Positions 1 to 6,509 of a DNA stretch of 14,071 nt are shown in pieces. The notes under the pieces were generated by a model. The model made no database searches and had not been told where the DNA came from. It worked only from the letters and a program-made list of their open reading frames with translations. The position numbers and the translations under genes are program-made. Origin of the DNA: Sphingomonas paucimobilis (lineage in GTDB: Bacteria; Pseudomonadota; Alphaproteobacteria; Sphingomonadales; Sphingomonadaceae); NCBI GenBank assembly GCA_945860425.1, contig CAMAQU010000021.1:1-14071 (forward strand). The letters are read 5' to 3'. Each line of letters opens with the position of its first letter. The stretch's first letter is position 1.

Positions 1-286
1 CGTCGACATCGACCCAGATCACAGATGAGCCGCGCACGAATTTCAGGCGATAGCGCATCACATCCGAATCATATTCCGCACCAATATAGTTTGCGCCGCG
101 GCGCTTCATGGCGGGAACAATCGTCCCCTCAATATCGCGCAGCGACATAACAGATCCACGCCTGGTCGCGTTCATCGCGGCATCCTGCTCTCCCCGACGG
201 CCCATCTGCGCCGATACAGGCGGCGTCAGCGACAGGCCGATGAGAAGAAGAGCACAAAGCTTTATCGAGGCGTTATTGTCAGACAC
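1..286 (-). CDS. PepSY-like exported small protein (partial, C-terminus outside window)
   Basis: This reading frame is open from a GTG at 284-286 to the window edge, so the stop is not seen. The N-terminus is a typical signal peptide: a short polar start, a hydrophobic run (LCALLLIGLSL), then a likely cleavage after VSA. The mature part contains SLRDIEGTIVPAM, then NYIGAEYDSD, then a strand ending SSVIWVDVD. That layout fits the small periplasmic PepSY-type proteins common in sphingomonads. Such proteins often sit next to a two-component system; that part is recalled family context, not visible here. No ATG and no clear Shine-Dalgarno sequence lie upstream in frame. The gene diverges from uup with 94 bp between the two starts. 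The family call is moderate and function is unknown. Confidence 0.6.
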   Translation of the reverse strand, partial: MSDNNASIKLCALLLIGLSLTPPVSAQMGRRGEQDAAMNATRRGSVMSLRDIEGTIVPAMKRRGANYIGAEYDSDVMRYRLKFVRGSSVIWVDVD

Positions 287-314
287 GATTTGAGCGCATA
301 GCAGGCTGAATTGA

Positions 315-343
315 ATAATCCATGAATAGACGTGCGGCCTCAA
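315..343 (-). promoter_or_regulatory. candidate promoter for the PepSY-like gene
   Basis: On the minus strand a -35-like TTGAGG (rc of 338-343) and a -10-like GATTAT (rc of 315-320) are separated by 17 bp. Each matches 4 of 6 consensus positions. A start near 308 would give a leader of about 22 nt before the GTG. Sequence match only. Confidence 0.35.
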
Positions 344-356
344 AAAGCTGCATAAT
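327..356 (+). promoter_or_regulatory. uup: candidate promoter for uup
   Basis: TAGACG (327-332) and CATAAT (351-356; 5 of 6 matches to TATAAT) are 18 bp apart, 25 bp before the uup ATG. The site overlaps the candidate minus-strand promoter at 315-343, so the two divergent transcription units may compete for polymerase. Sequence match only. Confidence 0.35.
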
Positions 357-380
357 CTTTTTCTAACCCGGTTCGGTCAC

Positions 381-2165
381 ATGTCAGCACCAGTTTTAAG
401 TTATGAGGGCCTTGGGCTCGTCCAAGGGTCGGGGTGGCTGTTTCGCGGCCTTGATATCTATGTCGGCGAACGTGACCGGTTGGCGCTGATTGGGCGCAAT
501 GGCGCCGGAAAAACCACGCTGTTCAAGCTGCTTGCCAATCGCGTTGAGTCCGATGAGGGCCGCCGCACGATTGTGCCGGGCACCAATGTCGTGCTGTTAG
601 AGCAGGAACCCGATCTGACTGAATTTGCAACGCTGCGGGACTATGCCCTTTCTGGCACCAATGGGCCGCCGCTTCATGAAGTAGAGGCCATTGCCGGACA
701 ATTGGGGATCGACCTGTCGCGCGAGTCCGCGACAGCCTCAGGCGGGGAGCGCCGCCGCGCCGCCATTGCCCGCGCGCTGGCGATGAACCCGGATGTGCTG
801 CTGTTAGATGAACCGACCAACCATCTGGATCTGGCCGCCATTGACTGGCTGGAAGATTGGCTCAACCGGTTTCGGGGCGCATTCCTTGTCATCAGCCATG
901 ACCGAACCTTTCTCACCCGCTTGACCAAACAGACTTTGTGGTTGGATCGCGGCAATGTGCGCCGCGCCGAAGTCGGCTTTGGTGGGTTCGAGGCCTGGCA
1001 AGAAAAAATCTACGCCGAAGAGACGCGGGCTGCCGAGAAAATGGATGCGAAGCTGAAGCTTGAACTCCATTGGCTACAGCGCGGTGTCACGGCGCGGCGT
1101 AAGCGCAATCAGGGGCGGCTTGAAAAACTCAGTCAGATGCGCGCCGCCCGCGCCGCGATGATTGGCCCTGCTGGCGCCGCCAAGCTGGCGGTTGAAAGCG
1201 ATGATGTGCGCTCCAAATCCGTCATTTCTGCAGAAGGCGTCAGCAAATCCTTTGGCGATCGGACACTGATCCGCAACTTCACCCTGCGCATTCAGCGCGG
1301 CGACCGGATTGGCATTGTTGGGGCCAATGGAACCGGCAAGACCACGCTGCTCAAGCTCCTCACCGGAGAGATTGCGCCGGATGACGGCAGCATAACGCGC
1401 GCCAAAACGCTCAACGGTATTGTGATTGATCAGCAGCGTGCGCTGTTGAGCGGCGACAAGCGGGTGCGCGATGTGCTGGCCGATGGCGGGGATTGGGTCA
1501 CCGTACGCGGCGAGAAAAAGCATATTAAGGGCTATTTGAAAGAGTTTCTGTTCGACCCTGAATTATCCGAAGCGCGCGTCGCCACCCTGTCCGGCGGGGA
1601 ACAGGCCCGACTGTTGCTGGCGCGAGAATTCGCTCGCCAATCCAACCTGCTCGTACTGGATGAACCGACGAACGATCTGGACCTGGAAACGCTTGACCTG
1701 TTGCAGGAAGTGATTGCCGATTATGATGGAACCGTTCTGATCGTGAGCCACGACCGTGATTTTCTGGATCGCACCGTTACCTTGACCTTGGGCCTTGATG
1801 GCTCTGGCAAAGTGGACATTGTGGCAGGAGGTTATGCCGATTGGGAACGCAAACGCGACGCGCCAAAAACGGGCGCAAAGCCCAAAGCAGCGACAATAGC
1901 TCCTGCCTCGGAGCTCCCAAAGGCGCAGACGAAGCTGAGCTATAAGGATCAGCGCGACTATGACCTCCTCCCCAATCGGGTTGAAGAATTGGGCCGGGAG
2001 ATAGAGGCGGCGGAAGCGGCCCTGTCCGACCCAGATCTTTATACACAGAATCCGGCCCGCTTTGCCGAACTTACCAAGACCATTGACCGCCTGCGTGCCG
2101 ACCGTGACGCGGCCGAAGAGCGCTGGTTAGAACTGGCCGAGATGGTGGAGCAATTGGCGGGTTAG
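381..2165 (+). CDS. uup: ABC-F family ATPase, Uup type
   Basis: A 594-aa soluble protein with two ABC ATPase domains and no membrane segments, as in the ABC-F family that acts at the ribosome or on nucleic-acid structures. Domain 1 has Walker A GRNGAGKT (38-45), signature SGGER (about 120-124) and Walker B with DEPTNHLDL (about 143-151). A charged linker (about 205-260) joins domain 2, with Walker A GANGTGKT (314-321), signature LSGGEQ (403-408) and DEPTNDLDL (427-435). Both domains keep the catalytic Glu and the SHDR H-loop. After about residue 515 comes a charged, heptad-like C-terminal segment of the sort that marks Uup among ABC-F paralogues; E. coli Uup uses this region for DNA binding and is linked to transposon excision and branched-DNA metabolism. 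No strong Shine-Dalgarno precedes the ATG. The stop overlaps the DUF815 stop by 4 bp, tail to tail. Family is certain; the Uup assignment is good. Confidence 0.93.
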   Translation: MSAPVLSYEGLGLVQGSGWLFRGLDIYVGERDRLALIGRNGAGKTTLFKLLANRVESDEGRRTIVPGTNVVLLEQEPDLTEFATLRDYALSGTNGPPLHEVEAIAGQLGIDLSRESATASGGERRRAAIARALAMNPDVLLLDEPTNHLDLAAIDWLEDWLNRFRGAFLVISHDRTFLTRLTKQTLWLDRGNVRRAEVGFGGFEAWQEKIYAEETRAAEKMDAKLKLELHWLQRGVTARRKRNQGRLEKLSQMRAARAAMIGPAGAAKLAVESDDVRSKSVISAEGVSKSFGDRTLIRNFTLRIQRGDRIGIVGANGTGKTTLLKLLTGEIAPDDGSITRAKTLNGIVIDQQRALLSGDKRVRDVLADGGDWVTVRGEKKHIKGYLKEFLFDPELSEARVATLSGGEQARLLLAREFARQSNLLVLDEPTNDLDLETLDLLQEVIADYDGTVLIVSHDRDFLDRTVTLTLGLDGSGKVDIVAGGYADWERKRDAPKTGAKPKAATIAPASELPKAQTKLSYKDQRDYDLLPNRVEELGREIEAAEAALSDPDLYTQNPARFAELTKTIDRLRADRDAAEERWLELAEMVEQLAG

Positions 2166-2974
2166 ATTGTCTTTCCGGCCCGACCCGCCAGTTCGACGGC
2201 ATAATGCCAAGCCATGCGGCCAGACCGCGCACCGCGTTGGGTGAGCCAAGTCAAGGCCTCTTGGCGGTCAAAGCTGAGGCCGAGGTGACGGGCATAGCCT
2301 GCGACCATATCCAGCCAATCCTCCTGCGTACAGGTGTGGAAGCCAAGGCTGAGGCCAAATCGGTCGGCGAGCGCCAAGTTATCGTCAATCACATCGCGCG
2401 GATTGATTGCGCTGGCCTGCTCCTCCAAATTGCGCGGAACAATGTGGCGGCGATTGGCCGTGACATAGAGCCGAACATGGGCGGGCCGAGCGGCAAGCCC
2501 ACCATCGAGCACAGAGCGGATATGCCGCATCCGGGGATCGGCCTGTTCAAAGCCAATATCGTCAATGAAGACAATCGCGGGACGCATATCGCTAGCAAGG
2601 AGCGCAAAGAGATCTGGAAGGCTGTCCAGATCATCGCAGGACACCTCAACCAGCCGGAGCGATTTGCCGCCCGCCTGCACGGCCGCACTGGTCGATTTGA
2701 CCAAGGCCGACTTTCCAGAGCCTCGCGCGCCCCACAGCAGAATATCGTGCGCTGCATGGCCAGCGGCCAGTCTCTGGCTATTCTCAAGAACTGCGGCTTT
2801 TTGACTGGCGACACCCGCCAGCAGATCAAGCGCGACGGGTCGGAAACCTTGCGCCACCGCCAATTGCCCGGCTTGCCAGACAAAAGCGGGCGCGTCGGGC
2901 ATTGGGCTGTGATCAACGGCGGGAGCCAGACGCTCCAGCGCCTCAGCGATACGAAGCAGCAAATCTTTATCCAT
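2162..2974 (-). CDS. DUF815 family P-loop ATPase
   Basis: A 270-aa AAA-like ATPase of the DUF815 family (COG2607). Walker A GARGSGKS spans residues 82-89, Walker B AIVFIDDI about 133-140, and a sensor-1-like TANRR about 172-176. After these comes PRDVIDDNLALADRFGLSL, typical of the family, whose members are usually 250-300 aa; this looks full length. The N-terminal 70 residues are helical and probably a substrate or partner module. The cellular role of DUF815 proteins is not established. It lies 52 bp downstream of the XRE regulator on the same strand with no visible terminator between, so cotranscription is likely. The ATG follows a weak GGGG tract 3 nt away. A long plus-strand ORF fully opposite this gene is a coding shadow. 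Confidence 0.9.
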   Translation of the reverse strand: MDKDLLLRIAEALERLAPAVDHSPMPDAPAFVWQAGQLAVAQGFRPVALDLLAGVASQKAAVLENSQRLAAGHAAHDILLWGARGSGKSALVKSTSAAVQAGGKSLRLVEVSCDDLDSLPDLFALLASDMRPAIVFIDDIGFEQADPRMRHIRSVLDGGLAARPAHVRLYVTANRRHIVPRNLEEQASAINPRDVIDDNLALADRFGLSLGFHTCTQEDWLDMVAGYARHLGLSFDRQEALTWLTQRGARSGRMAWHYAVELAGRAGKTI

Positions 2975-3026
2975 AGCCCCGTGTGGCGCGTGACCTTGCG
3001 GCTGTCAAAGGCCCTCTGATCTCCGT

Positions 3027-4418
3027 CTAATCCCCCGCAAAGGCAAAGGGGGTGAGGCCGCGTTCGCGTTCATTAAAGGTCAGGACACGCCCGGCCGGGG
3101 GATGGCTGCGCTGCGGACAATCTGGGCGCAGGCATTGCCGACAGCCCAGCCCGACCGGGGTCGCCTGTCCGTTCACCAAATCCACCCCGCGTGCAGCGGC
3201 GAGCGATGCAGCAAAACTTGCCTCCACCCCTAAGCCCACGACAAATTCCGCATCCACGCCCCCTGCCCGGCTTCCTTGCGGATGCACCGTGCGCGCCAGC
3301 GTGAACCAGCGGCTGCCATCTTCCAGTTCGACCAACTGGCGCTGGTGGATGCCCGGCCGGTCAAAGCCATTGTGAAGCGTCCATAAGGGACAGCGCAGAT
3401 CCCCATCGACCAGCGGCGAGTTGCTCGCCCCGGCATAACGTTTGGACGATTGGCCCGCCCGGTCGATCCGCACCATGAAGAAGGGCAGACCCCGCGCGCC
3501 GACGCGCTGCAATGTGGTCAGCCGATGGGCAATTTGTTCAAAACCCGCGCCAAAGCGGCGCTGGAGCAGGTCCAGATCATAGTCTGTTGACTCACAGGCG
3601 CGCAGGAACCGAGCATAGGGCATCATCAGCGCTGCGGCGAAATAGCTGGTGAGATGGCGACGATAAAGCCGCTCCCCTGCCCGCTCAGCAAATGTGGCAC
3701 CAGACACCAGCGCCTCAATTTCCGCCCGCGCCTCCAACTGGGCCAGCTGAAACCCAGCAGCAAAGGTGCGGGAGGCGGGATCGAGCACTTCTGATAACTG
3801 GAGCTGGCGGGCATGCAGATCGAGCCGACGGAGCCGATCCGGCATGACATCGACAGGAAGGATACGGATCGTCAACTGGTGCTTGACGCGCAGCCGCTCT
3901 GAAATCGCGCCATAAAGATCCGCAGATCCAAGCCGCAGCTCATCGGCCAGCGCCTCTGCCTGTGCATCGAGATCAGAGAAATGATTGCGCCACCGCTCAA
4001 TCTCCTGACGGACTTCGGCAATGGGATCGCCGATTAGGACTGATGTGCCATCGGGTGCGCCCGAAACGCGATCAAAGGCGCGAGCGAACGCCTCGGCCGC
4101 CTCGGGCGCAAGCGCGATCCAATCTGCAATGGCGGCCCGATCCAGCGCGAGATCGGCAAAGAGCGGATCAGACAAACGACGGCGCATCGCCTCCACCCCG
4201 CCACCGGGAGCAGCCCCAGACAAGGTGCGTGGATCAAAATCAAACCGATCCGCCAGCCGCAGCATCAAGGCCGCGGTCAAAGGCCGCTGGTTGCGCTCAA
4301 TCAGATTGAGATAGGAGGGCGAAATCGCCAGCGCCTCCGCCATGGCAGACTGAGTAAGGCCAGAAGCGCGGCGGATCCGCCGGACGGCATGGCCTGCAAA
4401 AAGCTTTTGATCGGACAT
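3027..4418 (-). CDS. XRE-family short-chain acyl-CoA-type regulator (ScfR/RamB-like, DUF2083)
   Basis: A 463-aa transcription regulator. Residues about 10-60 form a Cro/C1-type helix-turn-helix (GLTQSAMAEALAISPSYLNLIER). The middle corresponds to the IrrE/ImmA-like domain of the family, with FAAALMMPYARFLRACE recognisable, but the HExxH metal site is missing; QLEARAEIEALV stands in that region. The C-terminal DUF2083 domain ends with a cysteine cluster CRQC-x4-C (Cys426, 429, 434). Family members (RamB in actinobacteria, PccR in Rhodobacter) control acetate, propionate or glyoxylate genes in response to acyl-CoA metabolism. Divergent placement against aceA strongly suggests it regulates isocitrate lyase and itself. 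A palindrome lies 10-34 bp upstream of the ATG. No Shine-Dalgarno is visible, and the best promoter match puts the transcript start at the ATG. Family call is strong; target is inferred. Confidence 0.9.
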   Translation of the reverse strand: MSDQKLFAGHAVRRIRRASGLTQSAMAEALAISPSYLNLIERNQRPLTAALMLRLADRFDFDPRTLSGAAPGGGVEAMRRRLSDPLFADLALDRAAIADWIALAPEAAEAFARAFDRVSGAPDGTSVLIGDPIAEVRQEIERWRNHFSDLDAQAEALADELRLGSADLYGAISERLRVKHQLTIRILPVDVMPDRLRRLDLHARQLQLSEVLDPASRTFAAGFQLAQLEARAEIEALVSGATFAERAGERLYRRHLTSYFAAALMMPYARFLRACESTDYDLDLLQRRFGAGFEQIAHRLTTLQRVGARGLPFFMVRIDRAGQSSKRYAGASNSPLVDGDLRCPLWTLHNGFDRPGIHQRQLVELEDGSRWFTLARTVHPQGSRAGGVDAEFVVGLGVEASFAASLAAARGVDLVNGQATPVGLGCRQCLRPDCPQRSHPPAGRVLTFNERERGLTPFAFAGD

Positions 4419-4423
4419 GGGTT

Positions 4424-4452
4424 GATATTGTCATATATTTACAGAATGACAA
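4424..4452 (-). promoter_or_regulatory. candidate promoter of the XRE regulator, possibly leaderless
   Basis: On the minus strand TTGTCA (rc of 4447-4452; 5 of 6 matches to TTGACA) and AATATC (rc of 4424-4429; weak) are 17 bp apart. Initiation 6-8 nt beyond the -10 would fall at about the A of the ATG (4418), giving a leaderless mRNA. This fits the absence of a purine-rich Shine-Dalgarno tract before the start. The -35 is part of the palindrome at 4428-4452, so a protein bound there would block it. Confidence 0.35.
4428..4452. promoter_or_regulatory. candidate operator: TTGTCAT-N11-ATGACAA inverted repeat
   Basis: TTGTCAT (4428-4434) and ATGACAA (4446-4452) are perfect 7-bp inverted arms with an 11-bp A/T-rich spacer, centre to centre 18 bp, as expected for a dimeric HTH protein on one DNA face. 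It lies 10 bp upstream of the regulator start and overlaps its candidate -35, the usual place for autorepression. The spacer contains TTTACAGA, also present at 4490. Binding by the adjacent regulator is inference. Confidence 0.45.
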
Positions 4453-4498
4453 GATGTATGCGATTTTTTTCGACGTAAACACAACAATTTTTACAGAA
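4438..4498. repeat. direct repeat TTTACAGAA, two copies 52 bp apart, in the regulator/aceA gap
   Basis: TTTACAGAA occurs at 4438-4446 and 4490-4498; extending left, 11 of 12 bases match. The 52-bp offset is five helical turns, so the copies face the same side of the DNA. A reverse-oriented GTAAA at 4475-4479 makes an inverted pair with TTTAC at 4490-4494 (10-bp spacer). The box differs by two transitions from TTTGCAAA, which I recall as the core of sites bound by relatives of this regulator family. Possible operator boxes for cooperative binding or looping. Confidence 0.4.
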
Positions 4499-4593
4499 GT
4501 TGCTGGCCCGCCGCTGCGAATGCGCCGACATCGACCCTCATAAATACAGGATTCGGGCGGCCTTGCCGCGTCGACAAGAAAAGGGTGATGTAA

Positions 4594-6186
4594 ATGTCGT
4601 ATCAGCAGCATATTTCGGACATGGCAGCACTTCGGGCCACCAAGGGCGGCACATGGGACGGCATCAACCCAGAATCAGTCGCGCGGATGCGGTTGCAGAA
4701 CCAGTTCCGCACCGGGATCGACATTGCCCGTTACACAGCGAAAATCATGCGCGAAGATATGGCCGCTTATGATGCCGATCCGGCCCATTACACCCAGTCG
4801 CTCGGCTGCTGGCATGGCTTCATCGCGCAGCAGAAGATGATTTCCATCAAAAAGCATTTCGGCACGACCAAGCGCAAGTACCTCTACCTTTCCGGCTGGA
4901 TGGTTGCGGCTTTGCGCTCTGACTTTGGGCCGCTGCCCGATCAATCCATGCACGAAAAGACCAGCGTCCCCGCGCTGATCGAAGAACTATACACCTTCTT
5001 GCGTCAGGCAGATTCGCGTGAACTCAACTTGCTGTTCCGCAATCTCGACGCTGCCCGCGCGGCGGGCAATGCGGCGAAGGAAGCCGACATCATGGGCAAG
5101 ATTGAGAATTTCCAGACCCATGTCGTGCCGATCATCGCCGATATTGATGCCGGCTTTGGCAATGCGGAAGCCACTTATTTGCTCGCCAAGAAGATGATCG
5201 AAGCTGGGGCCTGCGCGCTTCAGATCGAAAATCAGGTGTCGGACGAAAAGCAGTGCGGCCACCAGGACGGCAAGGTCACCGTGCCGCATGAAGACTTCCT
5301 CGCGAAGGTGCGCGCCTGCCGTTACGCCTTTTTGGAGCTCGGCGTTGAGGATGGTATCATCGTCACCCGCACCGACTCTCTGGGCGCTGGTCTGACCAAG
5401 CAAATTGCCGTGTCGAACGAACCCGGCGACCTTGGTGATCAGTATAATAGCTTCCTCGATTGCGAAGAGATTGATCCCTCCACGGCCCGCAATGGCGATG
5501 TCGTGCTCAACCGCAATGGCAAGCTGCTGCGGCCGAAGCGCCTGCCGTCCAACCTGTTCCAGTTCCGCTCTGGCACGGGTGAAGATCGCTGCGTGCTGGA
5601 TTGCATCGCCTCGCTGCAGAACGGTGCTGATCTGCTCTGGATCGAGACCGAGAAGCCCCATGTTGAACAAATTGCAGGCATGATGGATCGCGTCCGCGAA
5701 GTCTTCCCGAATGCAAAGCTCGTCTACAATAACTCACCCAGCTTCAACTGGACGCTCAATTTCCGCCAACAGGTGTATGACGCCATGGTCGCCGAAGGCC
5801 TGGATGTGGCCGCCTATGACCGGGCTGATCTGATGAACGCCAAATATGACGACACCGAATTGGGTATTGCGGCCGATAAGCGCATCCGCACATTCCAAGC
5901 CGATGGCGCCAAGCGGGCGGGCATTTTCCACCATTTGATCACGCTGCCAACCTATCACACTGCCGCCCTTTCGACCGACAATCTGGCCAAGGAGTATTTC
6001 GGCGATGCGGGCATGCTCGGCTATGTTGCGGGCGTGCAGCGCAAGGAAATCCGCGAAGGCATTGCTTGTGTGAAGCACCAGAATATGTCGGGATCCGACA
6101 TTGGCGATGATCATAAGGAATATTTCGCAGGCGAAGCCGCGCTGAAGGCCGGTGGCGCCCATAACACGATGAACCAGTTCGGCTGA
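4594..6186 (+). CDS. aceA: isocitrate lyase (glyoxylate shunt), long form
   Basis: A 530-aa cytoplasmic enzyme that splits isocitrate into glyoxylate and succinate, letting cells grow on acetate or fatty acids. The catalytic signature KQCGHQ lies at residues 219-224, with the active-site Cys at 221. The Mg-binding DIDAGFG is at 183-189, and later family motifs such as ARTDSLGAGL-like TRTDSLGAGL and YNNSPSFNW are intact. At 530 residues it matches the longer Pseudomonas-type enzyme, not the 434-aa E. coli form; extra sequence lies in the middle, around the GDLGDQYNSFLDCEE stretch. The ATG at 4594 has AAGGG (4581-4585) 8 nt upstream. It diverges from the DUF2083 regulator and is followed after 26 bp by a 52-aa ORF. 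No strong consensus promoter is visible upstream, only an A/T-rich -10-like CATAAATA at 4539-4546, which would fit activator dependence. No malate synthase is nearby. Confidence 0.97.
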   Translation: MSYQQHISDMAALRATKGGTWDGINPESVARMRLQNQFRTGIDIARYTAKIMREDMAAYDADPAHYTQSLGCWHGFIAQQKMISIKKHFGTTKRKYLYLSGWMVAALRSDFGPLPDQSMHEKTSVPALIEELYTFLRQADSRELNLLFRNLDAARAAGNAAKEADIMGKIENFQTHVVPIIADIDAGFGNAEATYLLAKKMIEAGACALQIENQVSDEKQCGHQDGKVTVPHEDFLAKVRACRYAFLELGVEDGIIVTRTDSLGAGLTKQIAVSNEPGDLGDQYNSFLDCEEIDPSTARNGDVVLNRNGKLLRPKRLPSNLFQFRSGTGEDRCVLDCIASLQNGADLLWIETEKPHVEQIAGMMDRVREVFPNAKLVYNNSPSFNWTLNFRQQVYDAMVAEGLDVAAYDRADLMNAKYDDTELGIAADKRIRTFQADGAKRAGIFHHLITLPTYHTAALSTDNLAKEYFGDAGMLGYVAGVQRKEIREGIACVKHQNMSGSDIGDDHKEYFAGEAALKAGGAHNTMNQFG

Positions 6187-6212
6187 TCCACAGCGCAAGA
6201 AAGGAATGCATC

Positions 6213-6371
6213 ATGACAGAACCAGCTCGGTCCCGCGCCGTCCTGTCCACAGAGGATTTTGAATTGCTCCGCGAAGCCGTGCTTCATTATCTTGAAGTGG
6301 TGAAGGACAAGCCAGAGTCGATCAAATTCTCGCGCCTGTATCACCGCCTTGGCAGCGCCATGGGCCGCTAA
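6213..6371 (+). CDS. 52-aa conserved-looking small protein downstream of aceA
   Basis: ATG at 6213 follows AAGAAAGGA (about 6196-6204) at good spacing, and the ORF ends TAA at 6369-6371. The 52-aa product is charged and helical, with FELLREAVLHYLEVVKDKPE and IKFSRLYHRLGSAMGR. It has no signal peptide, membrane segment or cysteine pair. It starts 26 bp after the aceA stop with no terminator between; the hairpin terminator comes only after it, at 6411-6434. It is therefore very likely cotranscribed with aceA. I do not recognise a named family. Its codon use matches its neighbours and its frame is clean. A role tied to isocitrate lyase or acetate growth is inference from position only. Confidence 0.7.
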   Translation: MTEPARSRAVLSTEDFELLREAVLHYLEVVKDKPESIKFSRLYHRLGSAMGR

Positions 6372-6389
6372 GCCCAGACAGGACAACCA

Positions 6390-6407
6390 TTTTCCTGGGG
6401 AGGAAAA
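6390..6407. other. perfect hairpin TTTTCCT-GGGG-AGGAAAA
   Basis: A 7-bp perfect stem (6390-6396 / 6401-6407) closes a GGGG loop. It sits 18 bp after the 52-aa ORF and 3 bp before the stronger terminator stem at 6411. There is no following T tract, so alone it is unlikely to terminate; it may protect the 3' end of the aceA transcript. Confidence 0.4.
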
Positions 6408-6410
6408 GGT

Positions 6411-6434
6411 GCCCGCCGGAGCAATCTGGCGGGC
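6411..6434 (+). terminator. intrinsic terminator of the aceA transcript
   Basis: Bases 6411-6420 pair with 6425-6434 in a continuous 10-bp RNA stem (one G-U pair at 6418/6427), closed by the GNRA tetraloop GCAA (6421-6424). ATTTTCC follows on the plus strand. The preceding AGGAAAAGG gives a weak T-rich tail on the minus strand too. Placement after the small ORF suits termination of aceA-smORF. Confidence 0.7.
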
Positions 6435-6450
6435 ATTTTCCGTTTCTGAC

Positions 6451-6472
6451 GCCCCGGCTCTTTAGAGGGGGC
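6451..6472. other. third hairpin between aceA unit and cinA-like gene
   Basis: GCCCC (6451-6455) pairs with GGGGC (6468-6472), and CTC (6458-6460) with GAG (6465-6467) around a TTTA loop; GG at 6456-6457 is bulged. TTTCC follows. It could be a backup terminator. Its 3' edge abuts the candidate cinA promoter. Confidence 0.3.
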
Positions 6473-6500
6473 TTTCCAGACGGGTTGGCTGCGCTATAGC
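6473..6500 (+). promoter_or_regulatory. candidate promoter of the cinA-like gene, near-leaderless
   Basis: TTTCCA (6473-6478; 4 of 6 matches to TTGACA) and TATAGC (6495-6500) are 16 bp apart. The -10 ends only 9 bp before the ATG at 6510, so the leader would be 0-3 nt. The bases before the ATG (CCCATCCCTT) contain no Shine-Dalgarno sequence, which agrees with leaderless translation. Confidence 0.4.
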
Positions 6501-6509
6501 CCATCCCTT

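Noticed and set aside
108..293. A 61-codon plus-strand ORF at the left end.
   Set aside because: It is opposite a minus frame with a clear signal peptide and PepSY-like pattern; its own product has no recognisable features.
2204..3019. A 271-codon plus-strand ORF lying fully opposite the DUF815 gene.
   Set aside because: Its protein has no recognisable domain and the minus frame encodes a clear P-loop ATPase; high G+C codon structure produces such antisense open frames.
4987..5670. A 227-codon minus-strand ORF inside aceA.
   Set aside because: Fully inside a well-conserved enzyme gene, with no domain and no ribosome site that stands out.
6184..6250. DnaA-box-like TGATCCACA (6184) and CTGTCCACA (6242).
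   Set aside because: Only two imperfect copies, one over the aceA stop and one inside a small ORF, with no A/T-rich unwinding region or replication genes; chance is likely.
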